From JAHRAW01 sp965212085 (GTDB taxonomy: Bacteria > Pseudomonadota > Gammaproteobacteria > Arenicellales > Poriferihabitantaceae): a stretch of 64,000 bases of DNA. Under the pieces are notes generated by a model. It was not told where the DNA came from, made no database searches, and saw nothing but the letters and a program-made list of their open reading frames with translations. This document shows, one piece after another, positions 25,743 through 33,244 of the stretch (within the stretch, counting starts at the first letter, position 1; every line of letters begins with the position of its first letter). A program made the position numbers and the translations under genes. The stretch covers positions 1,054,001 through 1,118,000 of the forward strand of contig OZ243042.1 of assembly GCA_965212085.1 (NCBI GenBank). Direction: 5' to 3'.

Positions 25743-25749
25743 GGAATGA
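24766..25749 (+). CDS. IS481/IS3-group DDE transposase, copy 2
   Basis: This 327-residue DDE transposase is the same as the one at 14682-15665. The last codons read CAG GAA TGA, with the TGA formed from the target duplication plus the repeat flank. An ORF on the opposite strand inside it (24679-25236) is a shadow. Confidence 0.95.
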   Translation: MRDNTRDKTLQRNYLSKWRFLIQEYEQVKAGRHPKLRFVSDFYRFHHTNRQTFLKYYHRASQSGDISAVLPQKRGPRWRARRPDLEQAILAHRQNGVNRYEIYTLLLPEFKELTPSPSTIYRILKRYGVNRMSVPMKQNKRRIIKHKAGELGHIDCHCLSRDLIVSDPRRRYLVCVLDDCTRVAWAEVVEDVKSLTVMFSTLKILNLLNLKYRIQFAEMLSDNGSEFASRRVPERHPFERMLQELGIRHRYTRPYRPQTNGKVERFWRTLNEDLIEGTTFETEAEFRDELEQYLLYYNEYRPHQGINAKTPKQMNDSCQRISEPIQE

Positions 25750-25791
25750 CGGAGCAATTTTTCAGTCAGTGGAGTACTGAACATCTACAAT

Positions 25792-26541
25792 TTATACCAA
25801 CCGCACCGCCACTTCACCCCCCGCCTCAACGCCGCTTTCGGTATGGCGAATCCGCACCACGATAATTTCCACGCCGTTGTCCCGCACCCGCTTCAAGGTC
25901 TCGGCGTAGGCCGGGTCAACGTCCGCCGCGGCGCAGAAGTAGTCGCCTTCGGGGCGGTTGGCGGCGAATATCAGTACGCTGCGGTGGCCTTGTCCGGCGG
26001 CGTGTTCCAGCAGTTCCAGATGTTTGCGGCCGCGTTCGGTTACGGCGTCTGGGAAGCAGATTCGTTCGCCGTCCAGCAGGGTGGTGTTTTTGATTTCCAC
26101 GAAGCAGTCGGCGCGGCCTTCGTTTTGCAGCAACAGATCAAAGCGCGATTTGGCCCACTCCGCCGGCAGGTTCGGCAAGCCCGGCAGGTCCGGCAGGTTC
26201 GGTGCGGGGTAGCGGGGTTCTTTGCGGATTTGTTCATAGCCGCAGAGCGCCGCGATGCGCCCGCCTTTGATGAAAGCGGCGATGATGTGATTGACCCGCG
26301 CGGTGTTGACGCCCACCCAGCCGGCGCCCATATCCACGCGCTCCAGGGTCCAGCGCAGTTTGCGTTTGGGGTTGTCGCTCGCGCTCAGCTGCACCGGCGC
26401 ACCGGGGGTCCAGCAGCCTTTCATAGAGCCGGTGTTGGGGCAGTGGGCGGTGATGACCTCGCCGCTTGCCAGTTCCACGTCGGCGAGGAAGCGCTTGTAT
26501 CTGGCGATGATGCGGCCGTCGGTCAGGGGCGGGAATGTCAT
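25792..26541 (-). CDS. sfsA: SfsA-family DNA/RNA nuclease-like protein
   Basis: This 249-residue SfsA has an N-terminal OB-like part (RYKRFLADVELASGE, AHCPNTGSM) and a restriction-endonuclease-like core with D in SRFDLLL and E-x-K in FVEIKNTTL. SfsA was named for sugar fermentation stimulation in E. coli; the fold points to nucleic acid binding. The frame continues far upstream without a stop, but MTFPPLTDGR is the family start. A 9-nt repeat gives LPDLPGLPNLP near residue 120, an insertion absent from typical members. Confidence 0.9.
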   Translation of the reverse strand: MTFPPLTDGRIIARYKRFLADVELASGEVITAHCPNTGSMKGCWTPGAPVQLSASDNPKRKLRWTLERVDMGAGWVGVNTARVNHIIAAFIKGGRIAALCGYEQIRKEPRYPAPNLPDLPGLPNLPAEWAKSRFDLLLQNEGRADCFVEIKNTTLLDGERICFPDAVTERGRKHLELLEHAAGQGHRSVLIFAANRPEGDYFCAAADVDPAYAETLKRVRDNGVEIIVVRIRHTESGVEAGGEVAVRLV

Positions 26542-26709
26542 CGTAGTCAGCGTGGCGGCCCGCCGATGGCCGTTGTGTTTCGGGCGTTTCCGGCGGTTTT
26601 GGGCGTTCCGGGCAATCCAAACAATTTGTGGGGCATTTTTCGGCGTCCGGGTGTTATTATTCGCTTGAGCCATTTTTCCGAACCATAACAGCACCGGCGA
26701 GTTGAAACA

Positions 26710-27477
26710 ATGAACCCATCTCTGCGAAACCCAAACCGAGTTTTTGGCACCCTGGTTTTTACCCTGCTGCTGGCGTCTGCCATTTTCCTGGCCGGCCCCG
26801 CCACCGCCATCGCGGACGACCCCGATCGCGATCCATTTGAACGCGCCAACCGCGCGACATTGAACTTCAACTTCAAGGTTGACCGCTTCGTCTTGAAGCC
26901 GGTGGCCAAAACCTACCAGCGGCTGCCGCAGCCGGTACGCAACGGCGTCGGCAATTTCTTCTCCAACCTGTGGGAGCCGAACACCATCCTCAACGACCTG
27001 CTGCAAGGCAAGTTCGCCCACGCCGGGCGCGACACCGGGCGCTTCGTGATCAACACCACCCTCGGCCTGTTCGGCCTCATGGACGTGGCCACGCACCTCG
27101 ACCTGCCCAAACGCCGCGAGGATTTCGGCCAGACCCTGGCGGTGTGGGGGGTGCCGGCGGGGCCGTACCTCGTGCTCCCGTTGTTCGGGCCGAGCAACCT
27201 GCGCGATTCCGCCGGCACGATTCCGAACTACGCCGGTGCCGACCTGGTGTACACCCTGGATTCGCCGGAGCGATGGTATGCGAACGGCCTGCGGCTCGTG
27301 GACGGGCGCGCGCGCTTGCTCGGCGTTGATGAGGTGCTCGACTTGCAGCCGGACAAGTACCTGTTCCTGCGCGAAGGCTACCGGCAGCGGCGCAATCATC
27401 TGATCTACGACGGCAACCCCCCCGCCGGGCTGGACGACGACGATTTGCTGGAACTGCTGGACGAGGACGACAACTAA
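26710..27477 (+). CDS. mlaA: Phospholipid-retrograde-transport protein MlaA (VacJ)
   Basis: This 255-residue MlaA has the signatures DPFERANRATLNFN, NLWEPNTILNDLLQGKF, GRFVINTTLGLFGLMDVA and EDFGQTLAVWGVP. It removes phospholipids from the outer leaflet of the outer membrane and passes them to the MlaC/MlaFEDB pathway. The signal peptide (1-36) has no cysteine and so no lipobox, whereas classical MlaA is a lipoprotein. The C-terminus is strongly acidic (LDDDDLLELLDEDDN). apaH follows after 30 bp. Confidence 0.92.
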   Translation: MNPSLRNPNRVFGTLVFTLLLASAIFLAGPATAIADDPDRDPFERANRATLNFNFKVDRFVLKPVAKTYQRLPQPVRNGVGNFFSNLWEPNTILNDLLQGKFAHAGRDTGRFVINTTLGLFGLMDVATHLDLPKRREDFGQTLAVWGVPAGPYLVLPLFGPSNLRDSAGTIPNYAGADLVYTLDSPERWYANGLRLVDGRARLLGVDEVLDLQPDKYLFLREGYRQRRNHLIYDGNPPAGLDDDDLLELLDEDDN

Positions 27478-27507
27478 CCCGGACTTGCTTGCCGAACGCA
27501 TCCGCGC

Positions 27508-28353
27508 ATGGCGGTCTACGCCATCGGCGATATTCAGGGTTGCGTGGTGGCCCTGGAGGAAATGCTTGAGACGCTGCGCTTTGAACCGCACCGCGATCAA
27601 CTGTGGCTGACCGGGGATTTGGTCAACCGCGGACGTCATTCCCTTGAGACCCTGCGCCTCGTGAAGCAGCTGGGGACGAGCGCCGTTACCGTGCTCGGCA
27701 ATCACGACCTGCACCTGCTGGCGGTGGCCAACCGCATACGAGACGCGCGGCCCGACGACACCCTGGGGGCGATTTTGCGCGCGCCGGATCGCGATGAACT
27801 GCTGGACTGGCTTCGTCATCAGCCGTTGATGCACTGGGACAAAAAACCGGGCGGAAAGTCGGGCGGCAAGGCGTTGATGGTGCACGCCGGTATCTATCCG
27901 GGCTGGCGCAAAAAAGACGCAGCGGGTTACGCCGCCGAGGTCGAAACGCTGCTGCGCGGCGACCACTACCGCCGGTTTCTCAAACGAATGTACGGCCGCA
28001 GCCCAAGCCGCTGGAACCCGCAAATGGGCCGCTGGCAGCGCGCGCGGTTTATCACCAACGCCTTCACCCGAATCCGCTACTGCAACCAGCGGGCCGGCCT
28101 CGACTTCGCCCACAAGGGAAAGCCGGGCAGCCAGCCCAAACGCTGGATGCCGTGGTTCGAACACCCGCGCATGAAATGCAAAAAATGGCGCATCGTGTTC
28201 GGCCACTGGTCGGCGCTGGGTTTTGTGCAGCGCGGCAACCTCATCGGCCTCGACAGCGGCTGCGTATGGGGCGGCGCGTTGACCGCGATTCGCCTCGACG
28301 GCGAGGACGGCGAGCAAGCGGGCGGGTTCCGGCAGTTGCCGTGCGGGAAATAG
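27508..28353 (+). CDS. apaH: Symmetrical bis(5'-nucleosyl)-tetraphosphatase
   Basis: This 281-residue metallophosphatase hydrolyses Ap4A to two ADP. Its metal-site motifs are GDIQG (7-11), GDLVNRG (about 36-42), GNHD (about 64-67) and VHAGIYP (about 127-133), and a second His is in FGHWSALG. It has the ApaH length, and the substrate-loop region FEHPRMKCKKWRIVFGHW. A small KPGGKSGGK repeat sits on a loop near 114-122. Confidence 0.93.
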   Translation: MAVYAIGDIQGCVVALEEMLETLRFEPHRDQLWLTGDLVNRGRHSLETLRLVKQLGTSAVTVLGNHDLHLLAVANRIRDARPDDTLGAILRAPDRDELLDWLRHQPLMHWDKKPGGKSGGKALMVHAGIYPGWRKKDAAGYAAEVETLLRGDHYRRFLKRMYGRSPSRWNPQMGRWQRARFITNAFTRIRYCNQRAGLDFAHKGKPGSQPKRWMPWFEHPRMKCKKWRIVFGHWSALGFVQRGNLIGLDSGCVWGGALTAIRLDGEDGEQAGGFRQLPCGK

Positions 28354-28403
28354 CGGATGCTTGCGGGGGCGCGAGGCGCGGGGCGCAGAGCGCGGGGTGG
28401 CGT

Positions 28404-28532
28404 TGCGCGTGACGCGCATTTGCGGGGGGAGACCCCCCGCATGCCCCCCTTGCGGCGCGGGGAAACATCCTGTTTCCAGCGCCGCCGTGCGCGTCCTTGC
28501 GCACGCCGAAGTTAGCGGCTATCGCCGCCGGT
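28404..28532 (+). repeat. GC-rich dispersed repeat B, copy 2
   Basis: It has GCGCGTGACGCGC, then GGGGGGAGACCCCCC, CCTGTTTCCAGCGCCG and a diverged GGCTATCGCCG end. Copy 1 is at 14388-14512. Confidence 0.75.
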
Positions 28533-28625
28533 TGGACGGCCGCAGAGGTGTAAAGACGGGCAGGGGAAACGATGAGGCTTGGTCGCTTTTTTTGCGCTTC
28601 CTTTGCCCTGCCTTACGCCCTCGGT

Positions 28626-28693
28626 GTCATACCCGAACGATAGAAAAATAAGGAGCGATAGCGACTATATTTTTCATCGTATCGGGAATCCAG
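28626..28693 (+). repeat. Palindromic repeat A
   Basis: GTCATACCCGAACGATAG at the left, CGTATCGGGAATCCAG at the right. One base differs in the outer arm (CATACCC). Confidence 0.88.
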
Positions 28694-28694
28694 T

Positions 28695-28821
28695 TTTTTT
28701 GGTTCGGCGCCAGCCGGACTGTCGCGCACAAGGATGTGCGCGCGGCGCTGGAAACAGGAGTTTCCCCGCGCCGCAAAGGGGGGTGCGGGGGGTCTCCCCC
28801 CGCAAACGCGCGTCACGCGCC
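28695..28821 (-). repeat. GC-rich dispersed repeat B, copy 3, inverted
   Basis: It reads GGTTCGGCGCCAGCCGGACT at the left and CAAACGCGCGTCACGCGCC at the right. It lies between two A elements, forming an A-B-A block. Confidence 0.8.
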
Positions 28822-28832
28822 CCGCCCTCGGT

Positions 28833-28902
28833 GTCATTCCCGAACGATAGAAAAATAAGGAGCGATAGCGACTATATTTTTCATCGCTATTCGGGAATCC
28901 AG
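28833..28902 (+). repeat. Palindromic repeat A
   Basis: GTCATTCCCGAACGATAG at the left, GCTATTCGGGAATCCAG at the right. Confidence 0.9.
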
Positions 28903-29028
28903 GGGTTAAACCGGCGGTGGCGCCGGATGTCAAGGGGGCGGAGTTTGCACAAAACGCCGCGGGTTTGCGCTATCATTCGCGTTAGCCTGCATTAACCGAA
29001 AACAAACCGAAAACAAACGACCCATCCA

Positions 29029-30399
29029 ATGGCAAGATATCCCGACCCCGGCGGTAAATCCGGCGGCAAATCCCCCGGCAAATCCCCCGGCAAATCTTTT
29101 GATGCGCTGCTCGGTTTTCTAACCGACTCCCCGACCCCGTTCCACGCCGTGGCCAACGTCTCGGCGCGTTTGCGGGACGCCGGTTATGCGGCGGTGGATG
29201 AGGGCGCGCGCTGGGATCTGAAATCGCCGGGCAAGTATTTTTTTACCCGCAACGATTCCTCGCTGGTGGCGGTACATCTCAACCGCCCGCCCGCCGAGCA
29301 CGGCTTTCGCGTGGTCGGCGCGCACACCGACAGCCCCTGCCTCAAGGTCAAGCCCAACGCCATTGCCCGCAACAACGGCTACGTCAAACTCGCGGTGGAG
29401 GTGTACGGCGGCGCGTTGCTGAGCCCGTGGTTTGACCGCGGCCTCGGACTGGCGGGGCGAGTGACCGTCACCACCACCGCCGGCAAGTTGCAAAACCGCT
29501 TGATTAACGTCGCCCGGCCCATCGCATTCATCCCCAGTTTAGCGATTCACCTTGAACGCGATGTCAACGACAACCGCAGCATCAACAAACAAAAAGAGTT
29601 GCCCGCGGTGTTGTGCCGCGTGGATGATAAGGCGTCGGCAAAGTCGGCAAACAACGCACCGGACTTCAACGCATTTCTCAAAGCGCAACTCAAAGCCCAA
29701 TACCCGCGCCTGTCCGTCGGCAAAATCCTGGCGTTTGAACTGTGCCTGTACGACTGCCAGGGCGCCGAAATCGTCGGGCTGGAAAACGAGTTCATCGCCG
29801 GCGCGCGCCTCGACAACCTGCTGAGCTGCTACGCCGGAATGGAGGCGCTGGTGGCGGCAAAAAACCCGGGCAACAACGTGCTGGTCTTGAACGATCACGA
29901 AGAAGTCGGCAGCGCCTCGGCGAGCGGCGCCGAAGGGCCGTTTTTGCAGTCGGTATTGCTGCGCTTGTGCGGCGGCGGGGCGGCCCTCGCCAGGGCGCTC
30001 AGCCACTCGATGCTGGTGTCGGCGGACAACGCCCACGGCGTGCACCCCAACTACGCCCACAAGCACGAACCGGGACACCAGCCGCTGATGAACGCCGGCC
30101 CGGTGATCAAGGTCAACAGCAATCAGCGTTACGCCACCAACAGTGAGACCGCGGCCCTGTTCCACCGCGTGTGCGAGCGCAACAAACTGCCCTTCCAGAC
30201 CATCGTGGTGCGCTCGGACATGGCCTGCGGCAGCACCATCGGGCCCATCACCGCCGCTCGGCTGGGCATACGAACCGTGGACGTCGGCGTGCCGCAACTC
30301 GCCATGCACTCCATCCGCGAACTCGCCGGGGCCGCCGATCAGCATACCCTGCGGGCCGCGCTCAAGGGATTTTACGAAGCGGCGGACTGGCCTTTTTAG
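29029..30399 (+). CDS. apeB: M18-family aminopeptidase (aspartyl aminopeptidase type)
   Basis: This 456-residue dinuclear zinc exopeptidase removes N-terminal residues, in the classical case acidic ones. It has the zinc His in GAHTDSPCLKVKP, the catalytic/bridging Glu pair in NDHEEVGSASASGAEG, the metal Asp region SADNAHGVHPNY, and the C-terminal zinc His in QLAMHSIREL. The N-terminus carries a 12-nt tandem repeat (29050-29097) giving GGKSGGKSPGKSPGKS before the normal start of the fold. The acidic-residue preference is inferred from the family. Confidence 0.92.
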   Translation: MARYPDPGGKSGGKSPGKSPGKSFDALLGFLTDSPTPFHAVANVSARLRDAGYAAVDEGARWDLKSPGKYFFTRNDSSLVAVHLNRPPAEHGFRVVGAHTDSPCLKVKPNAIARNNGYVKLAVEVYGGALLSPWFDRGLGLAGRVTVTTTAGKLQNRLINVARPIAFIPSLAIHLERDVNDNRSINKQKELPAVLCRVDDKASAKSANNAPDFNAFLKAQLKAQYPRLSVGKILAFELCLYDCQGAEIVGLENEFIAGARLDNLLSCYAGMEALVAAKNPGNNVLVLNDHEEVGSASASGAEGPFLQSVLLRLCGGGAALARALSHSMLVSADNAHGVHPNYAHKHEPGHQPLMNAGPVIKVNSNQRYATNSETAALFHRVCERNKLPFQTIVVRSDMACGSTIGPITAARLGIRTVDVGVPQLAMHSIRELAGAADQHTLRAALKGFYEAADWPF

Positions 30400-30423
30400 C
30401 CCCGACCGATAAAGACAAAGCGG

Positions 30424-31158
30424 ATGACCTTCACTTTCAAAGCCGCCTTCGGCCTCGGTTGCCGGACTTTCAAATCCAACTACGCCGCGTTGCTCGGCGC
30501 GAGCGTGGTCTTCTTGCTGGTGTCAGCGGGCGCGGAATTTTTGCAGGCGGTCATCCCCGTGCCGGGGCCGGGGCTTTTGGTATACGTATTCCTCAACGGC
30601 CCGTTGTGGGCGGGCATGGCCGTGCTCGCGGTGCTGCACGTACGCGGCGAATCGCCGCCGCTGCAAACCCTGTTCGCCGGCTTCACGCGCTACTGGCCGC
30701 TGGCCGGCATCAGCGCCCTGCTGTTGCTGATCGTGTGGTTGCTGCCGTCGTCGCTGATGCTGATGCTGGCGGTCGCAATCAGCCTCAACTGGTCGGATCC
30801 CGCCGCCGCCACCCTGCTCATCCTCGCCCTCCCGCTCATCGGCTGTGCGCTGTTTTTCTCCGTGCGATTGTTGTTCGCCCCGGTGCTGTGCCTTGACCCG
30901 CACCGCCAACTCGGAATCAAGACAAGTTTCACCACCGCCTGGAAACTCACCGCCCCGGTGTTTTGGCCGTTGCTCGGATTGCTCCTGGTGGTCGTGCTGA
31001 TCGCCACAACGACCGTGATGTTGTTCGTCCTGCCGTTCATTGTTATCGGCTTCCCCCTCGCCATTGCGGTTATGGCGGCGGGATATGAACTCATCACCGG
31101 CGGGGAAAGTATGGACGGGGTGGAAGAAGAGACCATACCGCCGGCGATGGTTGATTGA
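30424..31158 (+). CDS. Inner-membrane protein, BPSS1780-like, unknown function
   Basis: This 244-residue protein has about five hydrophobic segments and the pattern AAFGLGCRTFKSNYAALLGAS at the start. The middle reads RLLFAPVLCLD and the acidic end is GGESMDGVEEETIPPAMVD. The general layout resembles a family of poorly characterised proteobacterial membrane proteins. It lies 24 bp after the M18 peptidase and is probably co-transcribed. Confidence 0.65.
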   Translation: MTFTFKAAFGLGCRTFKSNYAALLGASVVFLLVSAGAEFLQAVIPVPGPGLLVYVFLNGPLWAGMAVLAVLHVRGESPPLQTLFAGFTRYWPLAGISALLLLIVWLLPSSLMLMLAVAISLNWSDPAAATLLILALPLIGCALFFSVRLLFAPVLCLDPHRQLGIKTSFTTAWKLTAPVFWPLLGLLLVVVLIATTTVMLFVLPFIVIGFPLAIAVMAAGYELITGGESMDGVEEETIPPAMVD

Positions 31159-31172
31159 CAATGTTAGCGGTT

Positions 31173-31198
31173 TGTATAAGTTCACTAATTCACTGAAA
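31173..31198 (+). repeat. Solo IS terminal inverted repeat
   Basis: TGTATAAGTTCACTAATTCA followed by CTGAAA matches the IS end over 26 bp, with the last triplet altered. It lies 14 bp after the preceding stop codon; repeat A follows at 31309. Confidence 0.7.
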
Positions 31199-31308
31199 TT
31201 TTTTTTATGCTACGCCGTCATTCCTGTATTTGCGGGTAGTAGGGGCAGGTCGCGACCTGCCCCCGCCACCGCTTAGCCACTACCCCAACCCTTCCTTACG
31301 CCCTCGCC

Positions 31309-31376
31309 GTCATTCCCGAACGATAGAAAAATAGGGAGCGTTAGCGACCATATTTTTCATCGTATCGGGAATCCAG
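31309..31376 (+). repeat. Palindromic repeat A
   Basis: GTCATTCCCGAACGATAG to CGTATCGGGAATCCAG. It marks the border between the GC-rich chromosome and the AT-rich restriction island. Confidence 0.9.
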
Positions 31377-31446
31377 TAAAACAACCAAGCGGTGCCAGCC
31401 GCACGAGCAACAGTGCTACATACCGGTTTTTTCGTAAATGAATTCG

Positions 31447-33159
31447 CTACGAAATTCTCTCTAATAACAATCCAATCAATTGAATAAAGTAGCCCCTTTG
31501 GCGTTTTCGCTGTTGTGAATCTACACATAAATCTTTTATTGGCTTGCTATTTAACTCATCCAATACTTCTTGCAATTTTCTTTTCCGGACACGATCAATT
31601 ATTGTTTTTCGTTGTATTACAGAATATTCAAGCCAGTTTTCGTTTTCTTCCTGTGAAAAATCTTCTTGGTAGCATTTGAGCGGTTCCCAATATTGCCCAA
31701 AATAATCAAAAATCATATCCATTGTTTCTTTTTGTTTCTGTTGCTCTTTTTGATGTATCATCTGTTCAATATCTTCATCGCTCTTTTCTCCTACCCAGGA
31801 AACATGGATATCTTTAAGAGAAAAATTAGGTTTTTTCTGAATGGCGTCCTTGATATCAGCATTAAAATAAAGCATCAAAAATGCCTGAAATAGTTGAGGA
31901 TGGGCGTTAGGAAAAATGCCATTTATTACCGTCACTAATTCATGATCATAATCTGTTCTTTCAAGGGCACGGGGGGAAGTCCATTGTAAAAACTGGTGCA
32001 AAATGATTCTTGACACATGCTTTTTTGAATTTCCTATGGTTATTTTCCACTCCGGTGGGAAATCATGCCTCCAAATTCCGTGCTTATTAGGAATCGTATG
32101 AATATTTTCAAAAATTACAAGGCAGAAGCTTTCAAATAAGTGCTCGATATATTTCCACCATCTATCGTTTTCGTTATTTCTATTACTATTCTCTAAATTT
32201 TCTTCTACTCCGTCAATATAATTTTTGAAACAAGTAAAGAGACGATATTGTGTATCCATGCCGCCGCACAATAAGATTTTTATTACCTTGGAGATAAATT
32301 TATTCTGAAAATAACGCCAATCTAAAAAGAAACCATCCGTAGTGTGTTCTTGTTTAAGTATAGTTAATATCTTCGTTTGTACCGTTAAAGGGAATTTTGA
32401 GATGGATTTTTTTAACATCCCGCTTTTTCTATTCCTGTTTAGCCATTTTTGTTCTGCAATCCAAAATTTTTCATTCCATTGAAATAGCTTTGGTAATATT
32501 TCGCTACCAAGTAGAAAACCGGATTTTGCATCAAGATTTTTTTCATACGCACTAGCAAGGGAGACTGCCAATCCGTATCTTTTACTCCGGACAGCATTAT
32601 CAATATGCGTAACAAATATTTTTGTAAATTCCTGTTCGCTATGTTGAGATTTTCCTGACCAAATTGAGTTCCAGACCTTAATTATTTTTTCCACTTTCGA
32701 TTTATTCCTAAAGCGGAAAATTTTTGAAAAGTTTAAACCCTTTAAAAATCTAATTTCAAATTCAGATTGCTTTCCATCAGAAAATCGTAAAATCTTCCAG
32801 AGAGGTCTCCATAAAAGAAATAATATGACTATAGAGAAAAATATTGCAAATGATTTTGCAAGAATAGATACATCTGTTCCTGCGAAAAATGCGAGAACAG
32901 CAATTCCACCAACAGAAAACCCGAATACTTTTTTCGTTCCCAGCACTTCTTCATTCAGGACCATCTTTTCAAAATCGCTCCTTTGTTTCTCTGAGTCCAA
33001 GACGTCAGTAAGAAAAACGATCGCGAATGGAATAAAGATTGCCAGGATTCCCAGAATAATGTTCTGGAACAGCGCTGGGTCGAGATTTCGTAATAGTGGT
33101 TCCAAGAACTTCTCTAAATCGGACCAAACCTCGATGGTTTTGATTTGCAGTGCAGTCAT
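31447..33159 (-). CDS. Unknown membrane-anchored protein in the restriction island
   Basis: This 570-residue protein has N-terminal hydrophobic segments near 30-52, 82-97 and 102-118. A large, soluble, Lys/Glu/Trp-rich helical part follows (about 150-570). No catalytic motif was recognised. It is AT-rich like hsdM and hsdR and lies 85 bp downstream of hsdM on the same strand. Its position suggests an accessory defence factor or mobile-element cargo; this is inference only. Confidence 0.6.
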   Translation of the reverse strand: MTALQIKTIEVWSDLEKFLEPLLRNLDPALFQNIILGILAIFIPFAIVFLTDVLDSEKQRSDFEKMVLNEEVLGTKKVFGFSVGGIAVLAFFAGTDVSILAKSFAIFFSIVILFLLWRPLWKILRFSDGKQSEFEIRFLKGLNFSKIFRFRNKSKVEKIIKVWNSIWSGKSQHSEQEFTKIFVTHIDNAVRSKRYGLAVSLASAYEKNLDAKSGFLLGSEILPKLFQWNEKFWIAEQKWLNRNRKSGMLKKSISKFPLTVQTKILTILKQEHTTDGFFLDWRYFQNKFISKVIKILLCGGMDTQYRLFTCFKNYIDGVEENLENSNRNNENDRWWKYIEHLFESFCLVIFENIHTIPNKHGIWRHDFPPEWKITIGNSKKHVSRIILHQFLQWTSPRALERTDYDHELVTVINGIFPNAHPQLFQAFLMLYFNADIKDAIQKKPNFSLKDIHVSWVGEKSDEDIEQMIHQKEQQKQKETMDMIFDYFGQYWEPLKCYQEDFSQEENENWLEYSVIQRKTIIDRVRKRKLQEVLDELNSKPIKDLCVDSQQRKRQRGYFIQLIGLLLERIS

Positions 33160-33244
33160 ACTAAATGTTGGATTTTTGTTCTTGTTGGTGTTGAACCATC
33201 GAAAGTATTACATATTATTCGTAATTCTATCTGTTTGATATTTT

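Larger units (their letters stand above)
28354..29028. other. Repeat-filled intergenic region
   Basis: This stretch of 675 bp between apaH and the M18 peptidase has no credible gene. It holds two GC-rich B elements in opposite orientation and two palindromic A elements, with a short unique sequence before the peptidase start. Confidence 0.8.

Noticed and set aside
26542..28419. Upstream extension of the sfsA frame to 875 codons, antisense to mlaA and apaH
   Set aside because: SfsA begins at MTFPPL; the extension has no motif and lies over two well-supported plus-strand genes.
28361..28995. Small frames over the repeat block
   Set aside because: They translate the A and B repeats and have no start signals or homologous domains.
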